Assembly: GCA_005778355.1 (NCBI GenBank)
Contig: SXON01000112.1
Coordinates: 1-64,000 of the forward strand
DNA length: 64,000 bases
Reading direction: 5' to 3'
From: Pseudomonadota bacterium
Lineage (GTDB): Bacteria > Myxococcota_A > UBA796 > SXON01
Below are positions 40,228-47,381 of the stretch, piece by piece. The translations under genes were made by a program, and so were the position numbers. Below the pieces are notes generated by a model, which saw nothing but the letters and a program-made list of their open reading frames with translations, searched no databases and had not been told where the DNA came from. Every line of letters starts with the position of its first letter. The first letter of the stretch is position 1.

Positions 40228-40470
40228 CTAACGACGGCGTCGCAGCGCGGCGACGGCGCCCAGGACGCCGAGGCCCACGCCGGTCGCGCCGCTGTCGCAG
40301 CCTCCGCACAGGCCACGGTCACCGCTCAGGTCTTCGGGCACCTCCGTCTCCTCGGTGTCACCACCCCCGGCGGCGCTGTCGGCGGTGTCGCCACCAGTAT
40401 CGTTGTCGCCGGTGTCGGCAGTGTCGGCGGTGTCGGCAGCGAGGGCGAGGGTGAAAAGCAGCGTGAACAT
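40228..40470 (-). CDS. Small secreted MYXO-CTERM-like protein
   Basis: This 80-residue protein has a short signal peptide (MFTLLFTLALAA), a low-complexity D/T/G linker (DTADTADTGDNDTGGDTAD) and a C-terminal CGGCDSGATG, hydrophobic helix and RRRR. The tail matches the plan of MYXO-CTERM sorting signals, where the Cys is processed and the protein anchored at the surface. Nothing else is encoded, so the product is essentially a linker plus anchor. It starts 74 bases from the divergent PLP-gene region, opposite a large hairpin. Confidence 0.7.
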   Translation of the reverse strand: MFTLLFTLALAADTADTADTGDNDTGGDTADSAAGGGDTEETEVPEDLSGDRGLCGGCDSGATGVGLGVLGAVAALRRRR

Positions 40471-40535
40471 GTGAACTCCAGGTGACGCGGCGGGACGCTG
40501 CAAAGGGCGTGCCGCCCAAAATCGACCTCCAAGTC

Positions 40536-40565
40536 CCCTGATCGTGGCTTTGTCCACGATCGGGG
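40536..40565. promoter_or_regulatory. Large palindromic hairpin in a divergent intergenic region
   Basis: GATCGTGG (40540-40547) and CCACGATC (40554-40561) pair perfectly around a 6-base loop. The stem extends through one T-G mismatch into CCC/GGG. It sits between the small MYXO-CTERM-like gene and the PLP fusion gene. It may be a regulator site or, in RNA, a leader hairpin for the PLP operon. Confidence 0.55.
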
Positions 40566-40630
40566 TGTGTGTCACCACCATCGGTCGAGTGCCCGGGGTC
40601 GTCGCGCGGCAGCCCGCGCTAGAGCAGCAC

Positions 40631-42106
40631 GTGGATCCTCGGCAATCACCGCGTCTCGGCTGGGTGACGGCGCCCTCGCCCGTCGAGGCCCACCCCGCCC
40701 TGGCCGAGCGACTCGGACTGCAGTGGTTCGGCGTCAAACGCGACGATCTCTTGCCTGCGCTCCACGGCGGCACCAAGGTGCGCAAGCTCGACTTCCTGCT
40801 CGCCGCGCCACCCTGGTCGCTCGCGCCCGGCTGGGCGGCCGCTGGCGCCATGGGCTCCGGGCAGATCGCCGCGCTCGCCGCTGCAGCCGAAGTCCTCGGC
40901 AAGACCCTCCACGCCCACCTCGCGTGGCAAACGCCCACGGGCCACGCCATCGAAAACCTCGCCTTTGTCGCCACTCGCGCCCAGATCACCGACCACGGCT
41001 CGCGGGTACGGATGGCGCTTCGTCACCCGGCCTTGCTCCGGGGCGGCCGCGTGGGTGGACTGCCGGTGGTCCCGCCGGGGGCGAGCGCCGGGCCCGGACT
41101 GCTCGGACCGGTGGAGGCCGGGCTCGAGCTCGCGGCGCAGGTGGAGCGCGGCGACTGCCCGCTTCCCGACGAGATCGTGCTGCCCTTCGGCTCCGGGGGC
41201 ACAGCGGTCGGCCTCGCGGTGGGCCTGCGACGCGCCGGTTTGCCCACGGTGGTGCGCGCCGTCGCCTGCGTGGAACGCCCTCTCGCCGCGGCCTGGCGGG
41301 TGCGCAGCCTGCTCGACGAGCTCGGCGAGCGCGACGCGAGCCTCCACGTTGAACATGGCCACGTGGGTGGTGGTTACGGCGTCCCGAGCATATCTTCCGA
41401 AGCCGCCGTCGCGACACTTGTATCACAAGGTATCGACGCCGAGCCGGTGTACGGGGGGAAGGCGATGGCCGCGTTGCTCGCCAACCCCCCGCGCGGCAAG
41501 CGGGTGCTCTTCTGGCACACGGCGCGACGTGGGCCCCTGCCTGTCGACCCCCGCTGGCGCGAGCGGCTCCCCGCGAGCCTCCAGCGACGCCTTGATGGGG
41601 GGCGAGGACGGAGGGCCCTCCTCGTGGGTGGCCTCGCGGCCGCGGCGCTCGTGGCGATCCGCACCAGCGGCTACCCGGACCGCAGCTTCACGGGCGCCGT
41701 GCTCGCCGACTGGGAAGCCGAGGTGGTGCGCGCGCTCGGCGAGGCGGTGGCGGTGGTGCCGCACGATGCGGAGCTCGCCGTGGCCACGGTCGATCACTTC
41801 CTCACCGGCCTGTCGCCGTTCAACCGGGCCGAGGTGCACGGCCTGTTCGCGCTGGTGGAGCACGGGCTCGGCGTGCGGCGTTTCACCTCGATGGACCCGG
41901 CCGGTCGACGCGAAGCGCTCGCTCGGCTCGCCTCGCTGGGCGCTCTCCCCGCCGTGGCAAGCCGCGGCGCGCGCGACCTCGGCCTGCTCGGCGCCTACGC
42001 GCAGCCCGCAACCTGGGGTGCCCTTGGCTACGAGGGTCCCATCGTTGCCCCGGGGCGCCCCGACCCCTACGCGGTGCACTGCGCTCCCGACGGCGCCGCC
42101 CCGTGA
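40631..42106 (+). CDS. PLP enzyme (ACC deaminase/D-Cys desulfhydrase-like) fused to a GMC small-subunit domain
   Basis: This 491-residue fusion begins with a fold-type II PLP enzyme of about 320 residues. FGVKRDDLLPALHGGTKVRKL holds the PLP Lys (about 49), and VLPFGSGGTAVGLAVG is the phosphate loop, as in D-cysteine desulfhydrase and ACC deaminase. A linker leads to RRALLVGGLAAAALVAI, an Arg-flanked hydrophobic helix resembling a Tat signal. A domain like subunit 3 of gluconate 2-dehydrogenase follows (AVVPHDAELAVATVDHFLTGL, FTSMDPAGRREALARLASLG). The next gene is a GMC oxidoreductase overlapping by GTGA. Start is uncertain (GTG 40631, earlier GTGs at 40544 and 40566). Confidence 0.75.
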   Translation: MDPRQSPRLGWVTAPSPVEAHPALAERLGLQWFGVKRDDLLPALHGGTKVRKLDFLLAAPPWSLAPGWAAAGAMGSGQIAALAAAAEVLGKTLHAHLAWQTPTGHAIENLAFVATRAQITDHGSRVRMALRHPALLRGGRVGGLPVVPPGASAGPGLLGPVEAGLELAAQVERGDCPLPDEIVLPFGSGGTAVGLAVGLRRAGLPTVVRAVACVERPLAAAWRVRSLLDELGERDASLHVEHGHVGGGYGVPSISSEAAVATLVSQGIDAEPVYGGKAMAALLANPPRGKRVLFWHTARRGPLPVDPRWRERLPASLQRRLDGGRGRRALLVGGLAAAALVAIRTSGYPDRSFTGAVLADWEAEVVRALGEAVAVVPHDAELAVATVDHFLTGLSPFNRAEVHGLFALVEHGLGVRRFTSMDPAGRREALARLASLGALPAVASRGARDLGLLGAYAQPATWGALGYEGPIVAPGRPDPYAVHCAPDGAAP

Positions 42107-43581
42107 TCCACGACGCGAGTACGCTCGGCACGCCGCTGGAGCTCCGCGCCGACCTCTGCGTGGTGGGCTCGGGACCGGGTGGCGCCACCGTGGCGATGCT
42201 TGCCGCCGAGGCCGGGATGCGTGTCGTCTTACTGGAGGCCGGCGAGCTGGTCACCCCTGCGAGCATGGACCAGCGGGAAGACACCATGTTCCCAAGGCTT
42301 TTCTGGGAGAGCGGGGGACGCACCACCGCCGACCGCGCCATCCGTGTACATCAAGGCCGTGGGGTGGGTGGCAGCGCACTCCACAACTTGAACCTCTGCA
42401 AACGCGCCGCCCCCGAGGTGCTCGCCCAGTGGCGGCAAGCCGGTGTCGACCTCGACTGGAACACGCTCTACGCGGAGGCCGAGGCGCTCATCGGCGTGGT
42501 CGACGTGCCGGAGTCCATGCTCAACCGGCACAACCTGCTCTTCCGCGAAGGCGCACGGAGGCTCGGCTGGGCCAACGGTCGGCTCCGTCACAACCGGGAG
42601 GGCTGCGTGGGCAGCGGCTTCTGCGAGATCGGTTGCGCCTTCGACGCGAAGAACAACGCGCTGAAGGTGTGCATCCCGCGCGCGGTCCGGGCCGGGACCA
42701 GCGTGCTCGCGCGCTGCCAGGCCGTGCGGGTGCTCCACGATGATCGCGTCATCCACGGCGTCGAGGGGGTGGCCATTCATCCCCTGTCGCGACAAGCACT
42801 GGGCGAGATCCGCGTCCTCGCGCCCAGAGTCTGCGTGTCGGCCTCGGCCACCGGGACGCCAGCCCTCCTTCGCCGCTCCGGCGTGCCCGGTCGTCCCGTG
42901 GGCGACAGCCTGAGGATGCACCCGGCGGTGGTCGTGGCCGGCGATTTCGACGAGCCGGTGCATGCCTGGCGCGGTGTACCCCAGGGCTGGGAGTGCACCG
43001 AGCACCTTCGCTTCGACGAGAGCGTGTCGCGTACCTGGCTGGTGCCCGCCTTCGCACACCCGGTGGGCACCGCCACCCTCGTCCCTGGCCTCGGCGATGA
43101 ACATGCCGCCTTGATGGCCCGCTACGCCCACCTCGGAGCCGTCACCGCGATGGTCCACGACAGCACCCGTGGTCGCGTGCGCCCCAGGGGCGACCTCGGC
43201 CTGTCCATCCACTACCAGCCCGACGAGGCCGACCGTGCCGCCCTCCAGGACGGCCTCGTCCACGCCGCTCGTCTCCTCTTCGCCGCCGGCGCGCGCAGGG
43301 TACTGGTCCCGAGCCCGCGCCTTGTCACCCTCGACGACCCCCGCGCCGTCGACTCGCTCCGCGACGTGACCTCCCCCGACCTCAGCGCCGTGCACCCCAT
43401 GGCCAGCGTCCCGCTCGGCGAGGCGGTCGACCAGGACGGCGCCCACCGCGTGCTGCGCGGCCTCTGGGTGGCCGACGCCTCGCTCTTCCCCACCTCGACC
43501 GGCGGCCCTCCTCAGCTCACCACCTACGCGCTCGGCCTCCACGTGGGCCGCGCCCTCATCCAAAAAGGAGTCGGAGGTTAA
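42103..43581 (+). CDS. GMC-family FAD oxidoreductase
   Basis: This 492-residue flavoenzyme starts at GTG 42103, coupled to the upstream fusion gene. The FAD-binding motif is LCVVGSGPGGATVAMLAAEAG (residues about 17-37). GRGVGGSALHN and a Cys-bearing CVGSGFCEIGC segment follow, then the C-terminal HPMASVPLGEAVDQDG and WVADASLFPTSTGGPPQ typical of GMC enzymes. It resembles the large subunit of gluconate/sorbitol dehydrogenases and cholesterol-oxidase-like enzymes. The partner small subunit appears to be the C-terminal domain of the preceding protein. No cytochrome c subunit is adjacent. Confidence 0.85.
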   Translation: MIHDASTLGTPLELRADLCVVGSGPGGATVAMLAAEAGMRVVLLEAGELVTPASMDQREDTMFPRLFWESGGRTTADRAIRVHQGRGVGGSALHNLNLCKRAAPEVLAQWRQAGVDLDWNTLYAEAEALIGVVDVPESMLNRHNLLFREGARRLGWANGRLRHNREGCVGSGFCEIGCAFDAKNNALKVCIPRAVRAGTSVLARCQAVRVLHDDRVIHGVEGVAIHPLSRQALGEIRVLAPRVCVSASATGTPALLRRSGVPGRPVGDSLRMHPAVVVAGDFDEPVHAWRGVPQGWECTEHLRFDESVSRTWLVPAFAHPVGTATLVPGLGDEHAALMARYAHLGAVTAMVHDSTRGRVRPRGDLGLSIHYQPDEADRAALQDGLVHAARLLFAAGARRVLVPSPRLVTLDDPRAVDSLRDVTSPDLSAVHPMASVPLGEAVDQDGAHRVLRGLWVADASLFPTSTGGPPQLTTYALGLHVGRALIQKGVGG

Positions 43582-43593
43582 GGGTTAAGACTT
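43570..43593. repeat. 24-base dispersed repeat, copy 2
   Basis: Identical to 37216-37239. Here it spans the last codons and TAA stop of the GMC gene and provides the AAGGG Shine-Dalgarno plus most of the TTG start of the kinase gene. It may therefore be a mobile or regulatory repeat that has become part of the gene junction. Confidence 0.85.
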
Positions 43594-44362
43594 GTCGCCG
43601 CTCGCCGACATCGCCTACGCCTGGCTCCGTGCCCACACCGCGAGAGTGGTCGGCCTCAACGCCCCGCAGGGCGCCGGGAAAACAACCCTTTGCGCCGAAC
43701 TTGTCCGCCGGGCCGCCCTCGACGGGGAGCGCTGGGTGGCCCTCTCGATCGACGACTTCTACTTGCGCCGCGCGGAGCAGGCCGAACTCGCCACCCGCCA
43801 CCCCGACGACCCCCTCATGGCCGTGCGCGGTGCCCCGGGCACGCACGACGTCGCCCTCGGCGTCGCGACACTTGACGCACTGATACACGATACGTGTATC
43901 TGCCGCATCCCACGCTATGACAAGTCGGCCCACGGCGGGCTCGGCGACCGCCACGCACCCTCTGAGTTCTCCCTGGTGGAACCACCGATCCACCGGATCC
44001 TGCTCGAGGGCTGGATCCTCGGCTTCGAGCCCCAGGGCGCCGGGGGAGCCCTCGCCCGGGTCGACGCCGCGCTGTCGACCTACGCCCCCTGGACCACGCG
44101 CCTCGACGCCTTGATTCAGCTGCGGATGACCGACTCCACCTCCGTGCTTCGCTGGCGGGTGGAGGCCGAACAGAAGCTGCGCACGAGCGGTCGCGGAGCC
44201 ATGAGCGACGAACAGGCCGCCGTCTACATCGCACGCTTCCTACCGTTGTACGACGTGTACCCCGGCGCGATGGCCGCCAACCCCCCGGTGTTTCCCTACC
44301 TGCACCTCTGGATCGGTCCCGATCGACTACCCGCCGAGCCGCCCCCGCGCGATCTCCCCTAG
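43592..44362 (+). CDS. D-glycerate 3-kinase-like P-loop kinase
   Basis: This 256-residue P-loop kinase has Walker A APQGAGKTT (24-32) and LSIDDFYLRRAEQAELA, the signature of glycerate kinases of the GLYK/Tda10 group. IPRYDKSAHGG and the lid region WRVEAEQKLRTSGRGAMSDEQ follow. Plant GLYK phosphorylates D-glycerate in photorespiration; bacterial relatives are less well known. Start is TTG 43592, with AAGGG seven bases upstream inside the 24-base repeat. A perfect 8-base-arm palindrome interrupts the coding sequence at 43882-43900. It ends convergent with, and overlapping, the MBL-like gene by 36 bases. Confidence 0.8.
   Translation: MSPLADIAYAWLRAHTARVVGLNAPQGAGKTTLCAELVRRAALDGERWVALSIDDFYLRRAEQAELATRHPDDPLMAVRGAPGTHDVALGVATLDALIHDTCICRIPRYDKSAHGGLGDRHAPSEFSLVEPPIHRILLEGWILGFEPQGAGGALARVDAALSTYAPWTTRLDALIQLRMTDSTSVLRWRVEAEQKLRTSGRGAMSDEQAAVYIARFLPLYDVYPGAMAANPPVFPYLHLWIGPDRLPAEPPPRDLP
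43882..43900. repeat. GATACACG-ATA-CGTGTATC palindrome inside the kinase gene
   Basis: Eight-base perfect arms with a 3-base centre. One of three paired TGATACA/TGTATCA palindromes in the window, all inside coding sequence between 43.8 and 54.1 kb. It uses the rare codon ATA. Confidence 0.8.
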
Positions 44363-45031
44363 TCTCCGCCACAACTCCGAATCGCGCGCCGCCTCCCCGT
44401 GCGCCGTCAACAGCGTAGTGGGCTGGTCGGCAACCAGCTGGTCGGCCAGCCAGGGGTAGTACTCGCGGCGATCCGCGAGCCCCACGGCGAGGAAGGTGCC
44501 ACCAATCCGCAGGCCGGGCGCACCCTGCGTGAGCCAGAGGAACCAGCCAAACGGGTTCTGGGGCAGGGGTGTCACGTTGAAGAAGGCGTCGGTCACCAGC
44601 CACGTCACGCCGGTCGGCGTCGTGAAGCGCAACCACACCTCGCCTTGCTTGGTGCCCGGGGGCACGAGGAGCGTCACCCCGGGTGGCAAACGCTCGGCGA
44701 GCGCCTCGACGCCCAGGGTCGCCACACCGGTCTTCGCCAGCAAACGCGGCCGTGCCGCCGCCGTCGACACGGCCAGTGCCGATGGGAACCGCTGGGAAAA
44801 ACCACGCAAACCTAGGTTGTGATAGTGATTGGGCGCGAGCAGCACCGAGGGACGGCCCAGCGCCTCGAGCTCAGCCATCTCCCCTTCACCTGGGGACGGC
44901 GGGGCGCTCAGCACCGCCAGCGAACCATCGGCGAGGCGCAACGCGAAGGCGTTCCACATGGGAACCCCACCCGTCGCGCGGGCGCGGCACCAGAGGCCGG
45001 GCACCCCTTCCACGGGGTTCCACGCGCTCAT
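44327..45031 (-). CDS. Putative metallo-beta-lactamase-fold protein
   Basis: This 234-residue protein has an N-terminal beta region (LRLADGSLAVLSAPPSP) and LLAPNHYHNLGLRGF in place of the metal-binding HxHxDH motif. A strand WLVTDAFFNVTP and a late LLTAHGEAARD follow. This is the layout of DUF4336-like MBL-fold proteins, which often have a reduced metal site. ATG 45031 overlaps the SGNH gene's stop as ATGA, so it is coupled to it. Function unknown; enzymatic activity should not be assumed because the full HxHxDH motif is missing. Confidence 0.6.
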   Translation of the reverse strand: MSAWNPVEGVPGLWCRARATGGVPMWNAFALRLADGSLAVLSAPPSPGEGEMAELEALGRPSVLLAPNHYHNLGLRGFSQRFPSALAVSTAAARPRLLAKTGVATLGVEALAERLPPGVTLLVPPGTKQGEVWLRFTTPTGVTWLVTDAFFNVTPLPQNPFGWFLWLTQGAPGLRIGGTFLAVGLADRREYYPWLADQLVADQPTTLLTAHGEAARDSELWRRLGEIARGRLGG

Positions 45032-46215
45032 CCTGCGCGCCAGGCGTCGTAGTCGGCCAGCAAGGCGTCGCCGAGCAGATCGCCCAGGATCTGGAGCCCG
45101 TAGCCAGTCACGTGTACGAGGTCGCCCGTGCCGATGCCCCGAGCGTGGGCCCACGTGAGCGCCGAGCCTGCCCCGCCCATGGCGTCGTAGGTGCTCCAGA
45201 AGGCGCAGCCGCGCTGCGCCGCCACGCGCGCCTGCACCGCCACGAGGTTCTTCATACCGGGCCGGGACTTCTCGGTGCCATCCACCTCGTCGATGTAGCC
45301 CTGGTCGAGCGGCGTGACGACGAGACACGACGCCGCGCCCTTCCCCGCGAGGATGGTGTCGAGCGCGCTCGCGAAGATCGGCACATAGCCCTCGCCGCCC
45401 TTGCCAAGCAGCGCCGGGTAGCCGGCCTCGTTGCCGCCGAGCATCACCACCACGAGGTCCGGGCGGCGTGTTTCCACCTGGGGCTTCAGGTTCTCCCCGG
45501 CGAAGGTGGTGAAGGACTTGCTTCCCACGCCGATCACCCCGAGCGACTCCCATGTGGCGCCGGGCCTGCCCGTTTCCAGCACCACGCCGTAGAACGGCAC
45601 GGTCCCCCCGTGGGCGCCGAAAGCCAGCTTGGTGAAGCCCCCGGGGACGTCGAGGCTGAAGCGACGGTCGTCCGTGGTCGCAGCCGCGGCCGCGCCGCGG
45701 CCGATCTCCCGATCATCGGCGCTCACCCAGTAGCTGCCGTAGCCCTGGCCCCCCTGGTACCACAGTTCCACGTGCTGCTGGGGGACAGGCTGGCCCTCGC
45801 CACCGACGGCCCGAACCACGGCGTAGCCACCGGCGCGAACGATGCCGACGATGCCTCCGAGCCCATAGCGACCCCCCGCGCCGCCGAGCAGGATCGTCCG
45901 CCAGGACCACTCGCCGCCTCGCGAGTAGCTCACGTCTACCCGGTGGTTCCACTGCGGCGTGAGGCCCGCCGACACGAACCCCGGCCCGGCATCCCCGAAG
46001 CGGGCCTGCAGCCGCGCGCGAAGCGTGCTGCTGAAACCATCGGCCGCGATGGTGCTGTCGCCGTAGTGAATTGCCCGTGCCACGCCCGCGCCCGACTCCG
46101 CGGCACGCAAGGCCTCGAACCAGTGGGCAAGGCCCCGGTGTTCCGGATCGACGACGGACGTCGGCACGCCCAGGCGTGGTGCCGCCAGCGCGACAGACAA
46201 GAAGAGGCCGAGCAT
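45028..46215 (-). CDS. Secreted SGNH/GDSL hydrolase-like protein
   Basis: This 395-residue protein has a short signal peptide (MLGLFLSVALAA). The SGNH blocks are visible: Ser54 in AIHYGDSTIAADG, MLGGNEAGY near 258 in the place of GxND, and DLVHVTGYG near 363 carrying the catalytic Asp and His. A beta-rich insert between blocks I and III (about residues 90-230) matches SGNH proteins associated with cell-wall or exopolysaccharide O-acetylation/deacetylation. It is upstream of, and coupled to, an MBL-like gene. No MBOAT gene is nearby. Confidence 0.8.
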   Translation of the reverse strand: MLGLFLSVALAAPRLGVPTSVVDPEHRGLAHWFEALRAAESGAGVARAIHYGDSTIAADGFSSTLRARLQARFGDAGPGFVSAGLTPQWNHRVDVSYSRGGEWSWRTILLGGAGGRYGLGGIVGIVRAGGYAVVRAVGGEGQPVPQQHVELWYQGGQGYGSYWVSADDREIGRGAAAAATTDDRRFSLDVPGGFTKLAFGAHGGTVPFYGVVLETGRPGATWESLGVIGVGSKSFTTFAGENLKPQVETRRPDLVVVMLGGNEAGYPALLGKGGEGYVPIFASALDTILAGKGAASCLVVTPLDQGYIDEVDGTEKSRPGMKNLVAVQARVAAQRGCAFWSTYDAMGGAGSALTWAHARGIGTGDLVHVTGYGLQILGDLLGDALLADYDAWRAG

Positions 46216-46230
46216 CGAGCGGCCGCTAAC

Positions 46231-46941
46231 TCACGCCCAGGGCCACCCGACAGGCAGAGGCCAGGCCTCCTCGCCGCCCCGCCACAACCCAGGCTCATCC
46301 ACGTAGGGGCCAATACGCGTACGAACTAGTCGCGACAGGTGCGCCACCGTGCCCAGCCGCTCCGCGAGGTCTCGGGCGAGAGCGCGCACGTAGAACCCGC
46401 CGCCCGTCACCACTTCCAGTCGCGACCATGTATCACCATGTATCAACCAGCGCGCCGAGTGAAGGTACACTCGAGAGGGCGGCAACACGACGGTTTCGCC
46501 GCGATGTACCCGCGCGTAGGCGCGCTCCCCGTCCACTCGTTTCGACGAGGTGGCCGGCGGTACTTGCTCCGTGAACCCGCGGAAACCCTGGAGCGCCTCG
46601 TCGAGCCCCGCATGGGGCACGGCGCCCTCGCGTACCACCTTGCCCGTTGGGTCAAGGTTGTCGGTTTCCACGCCCCAGCGCACGTCGGCCACGTAGGTCT
46701 TGGGCAACCGGTGAAGCGCCTCGAATCCGCGCACCGCGTCGCCCACCAGGACCAGGAGCAGGCCTTCCGCGAAGGGGTCGAGCGTGCCCCCATGGCAAGC
46801 CCGCAGGCGCACCCCGGCGCGCGACTGGAGCTCGGTCACCACGCTCTGGAAACACTGGAAGCTGGTCATCCCGGGGGGCTTGTGCGCCCGCCACGTGCCA
46901 TCGACGGTCGAGCGTCGTGCGCGGGGCTGCCCCCGGCTCAG
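46231..46941 (-). CDS. truB: tRNA pseudouridine-55 synthase TruB, unusual start
   Basis: TruB isomerises U55 of tRNAs. The N-terminal DGTWRAHKPPGMTS and the catalytic-Asp motif HGGTLDPFAEGLLLVLVG are present, as are the later VDGERAYARVHRGE, GGGFYVRALARDLAERLG and TVAHLSRLVRTRIG. The start is unclear. The conserved DGxxxxxKPxGMTS requires a start upstream of ATG 46869, and no ATG, GTG or TTG exists in frame between there and GTG 46986. A CTG at 46941 overlaps the upstream gene's stop as CTGA and has AAGGTG five bases before it, so I use it (236 residues). Two TGTATCA motifs lie inside at 46429 and 46439. Confidence 0.78.
   Translation of the reverse strand: MSRGQPRARRSTVDGTWRAHKPPGMTSFQCFQSVVTELQSRAGVRLRACHGGTLDPFAEGLLLVLVGDAVRGFEALHRLPKTYVADVRWGVETDNLDPTGKVVREGAVPHAGLDEALQGFRGFTEQVPPATSSKRVDGERAYARVHRGETVVLPPSRVYLHSARWLIHGDTWSRLEVVTGGGFYVRALARDLAERLGTVAHLSRLVRTRIGPYVDEPGLWRGGEEAWPLPVGWPWA
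46429..46445. repeat. Tandem TGTATCA motifs in truB
   Basis: Two TGTATCA copies 10 bases apart, each within CCATGTATCA. In the minus-strand gene they fall in different reading frames (Leu-Ile-His and Gly-Asp-Thr), so the protein does not explain the repetition. Confidence 0.75.
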
Positions 46942-47366
46942 CCGATCACCTTCTGGAAGACCATCAATACCAGGGTGGCGAACCACAGCGCATGGAAAGA
47001 AGGGCCCAGCCAACGGAGTCGCGCGAGCGCGGTGGCGTCGGTGCTATCGTGCAGGAGCGCCTCGAGACTGCGGAAGTAGGTCGCCTGCACGGCGAAGAGC
47101 ACCAGCGTGTTGAACAGGCCCACGTGCACCGCGATGGGCACACCCCCGAAACCACCCATGATGTAGAGCAGGTAGAAGCCCGTGAGCAGCACCACGATGG
47201 AGGCCAGCTTGGCCGCTCGGCGAATCCGTCGCACCCGGTCAGCGAGCCCCTGAAAGTCCCCCAGCTTGGCCACGGTGAAGCGGACGTCGCCGGTGACGAA
47301 CATCATGGCGCCAAACCACGCGGCCATGGCGGCGAGGTGCAACAGGCGAGCGAGGGGGTAGTCCAC
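46938..47366 (-). CDS. Four-helix integral membrane protein (CopD/DUF2269-like)
   Basis: This 142-residue protein has four transmembrane helices (LLHLAAMAAWFGAMMFV, ASIVVLLTGFYLLYIMGG, VHVGLFNTLVLFAVQATYF, HALWFATLVLMVFQ). A His lies near the start of helices 1, 3 and 4, the arrangement of CopD-like and related putative haem-binding membrane proteins. It directly precedes truB (CTGA overlap) and follows the ferritin-like fusion gene after 15 bases, so it lies in a minus-strand run of four or five genes. Function unknown. Confidence 0.65.
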   Translation of the reverse strand: MDYPLARLLHLAAMAAWFGAMMFVTGDVRFTVAKLGDFQGLADRVRRIRRAAKLASIVVLLTGFYLLYIMGGFGGVPIAVHVGLFNTLVLFAVQATYFRSLEALLHDSTDATALARLRWLGPSFHALWFATLVLMVFQKVIG

Positions 47367-47381
47367 GGCGGCGGCCCCGTA

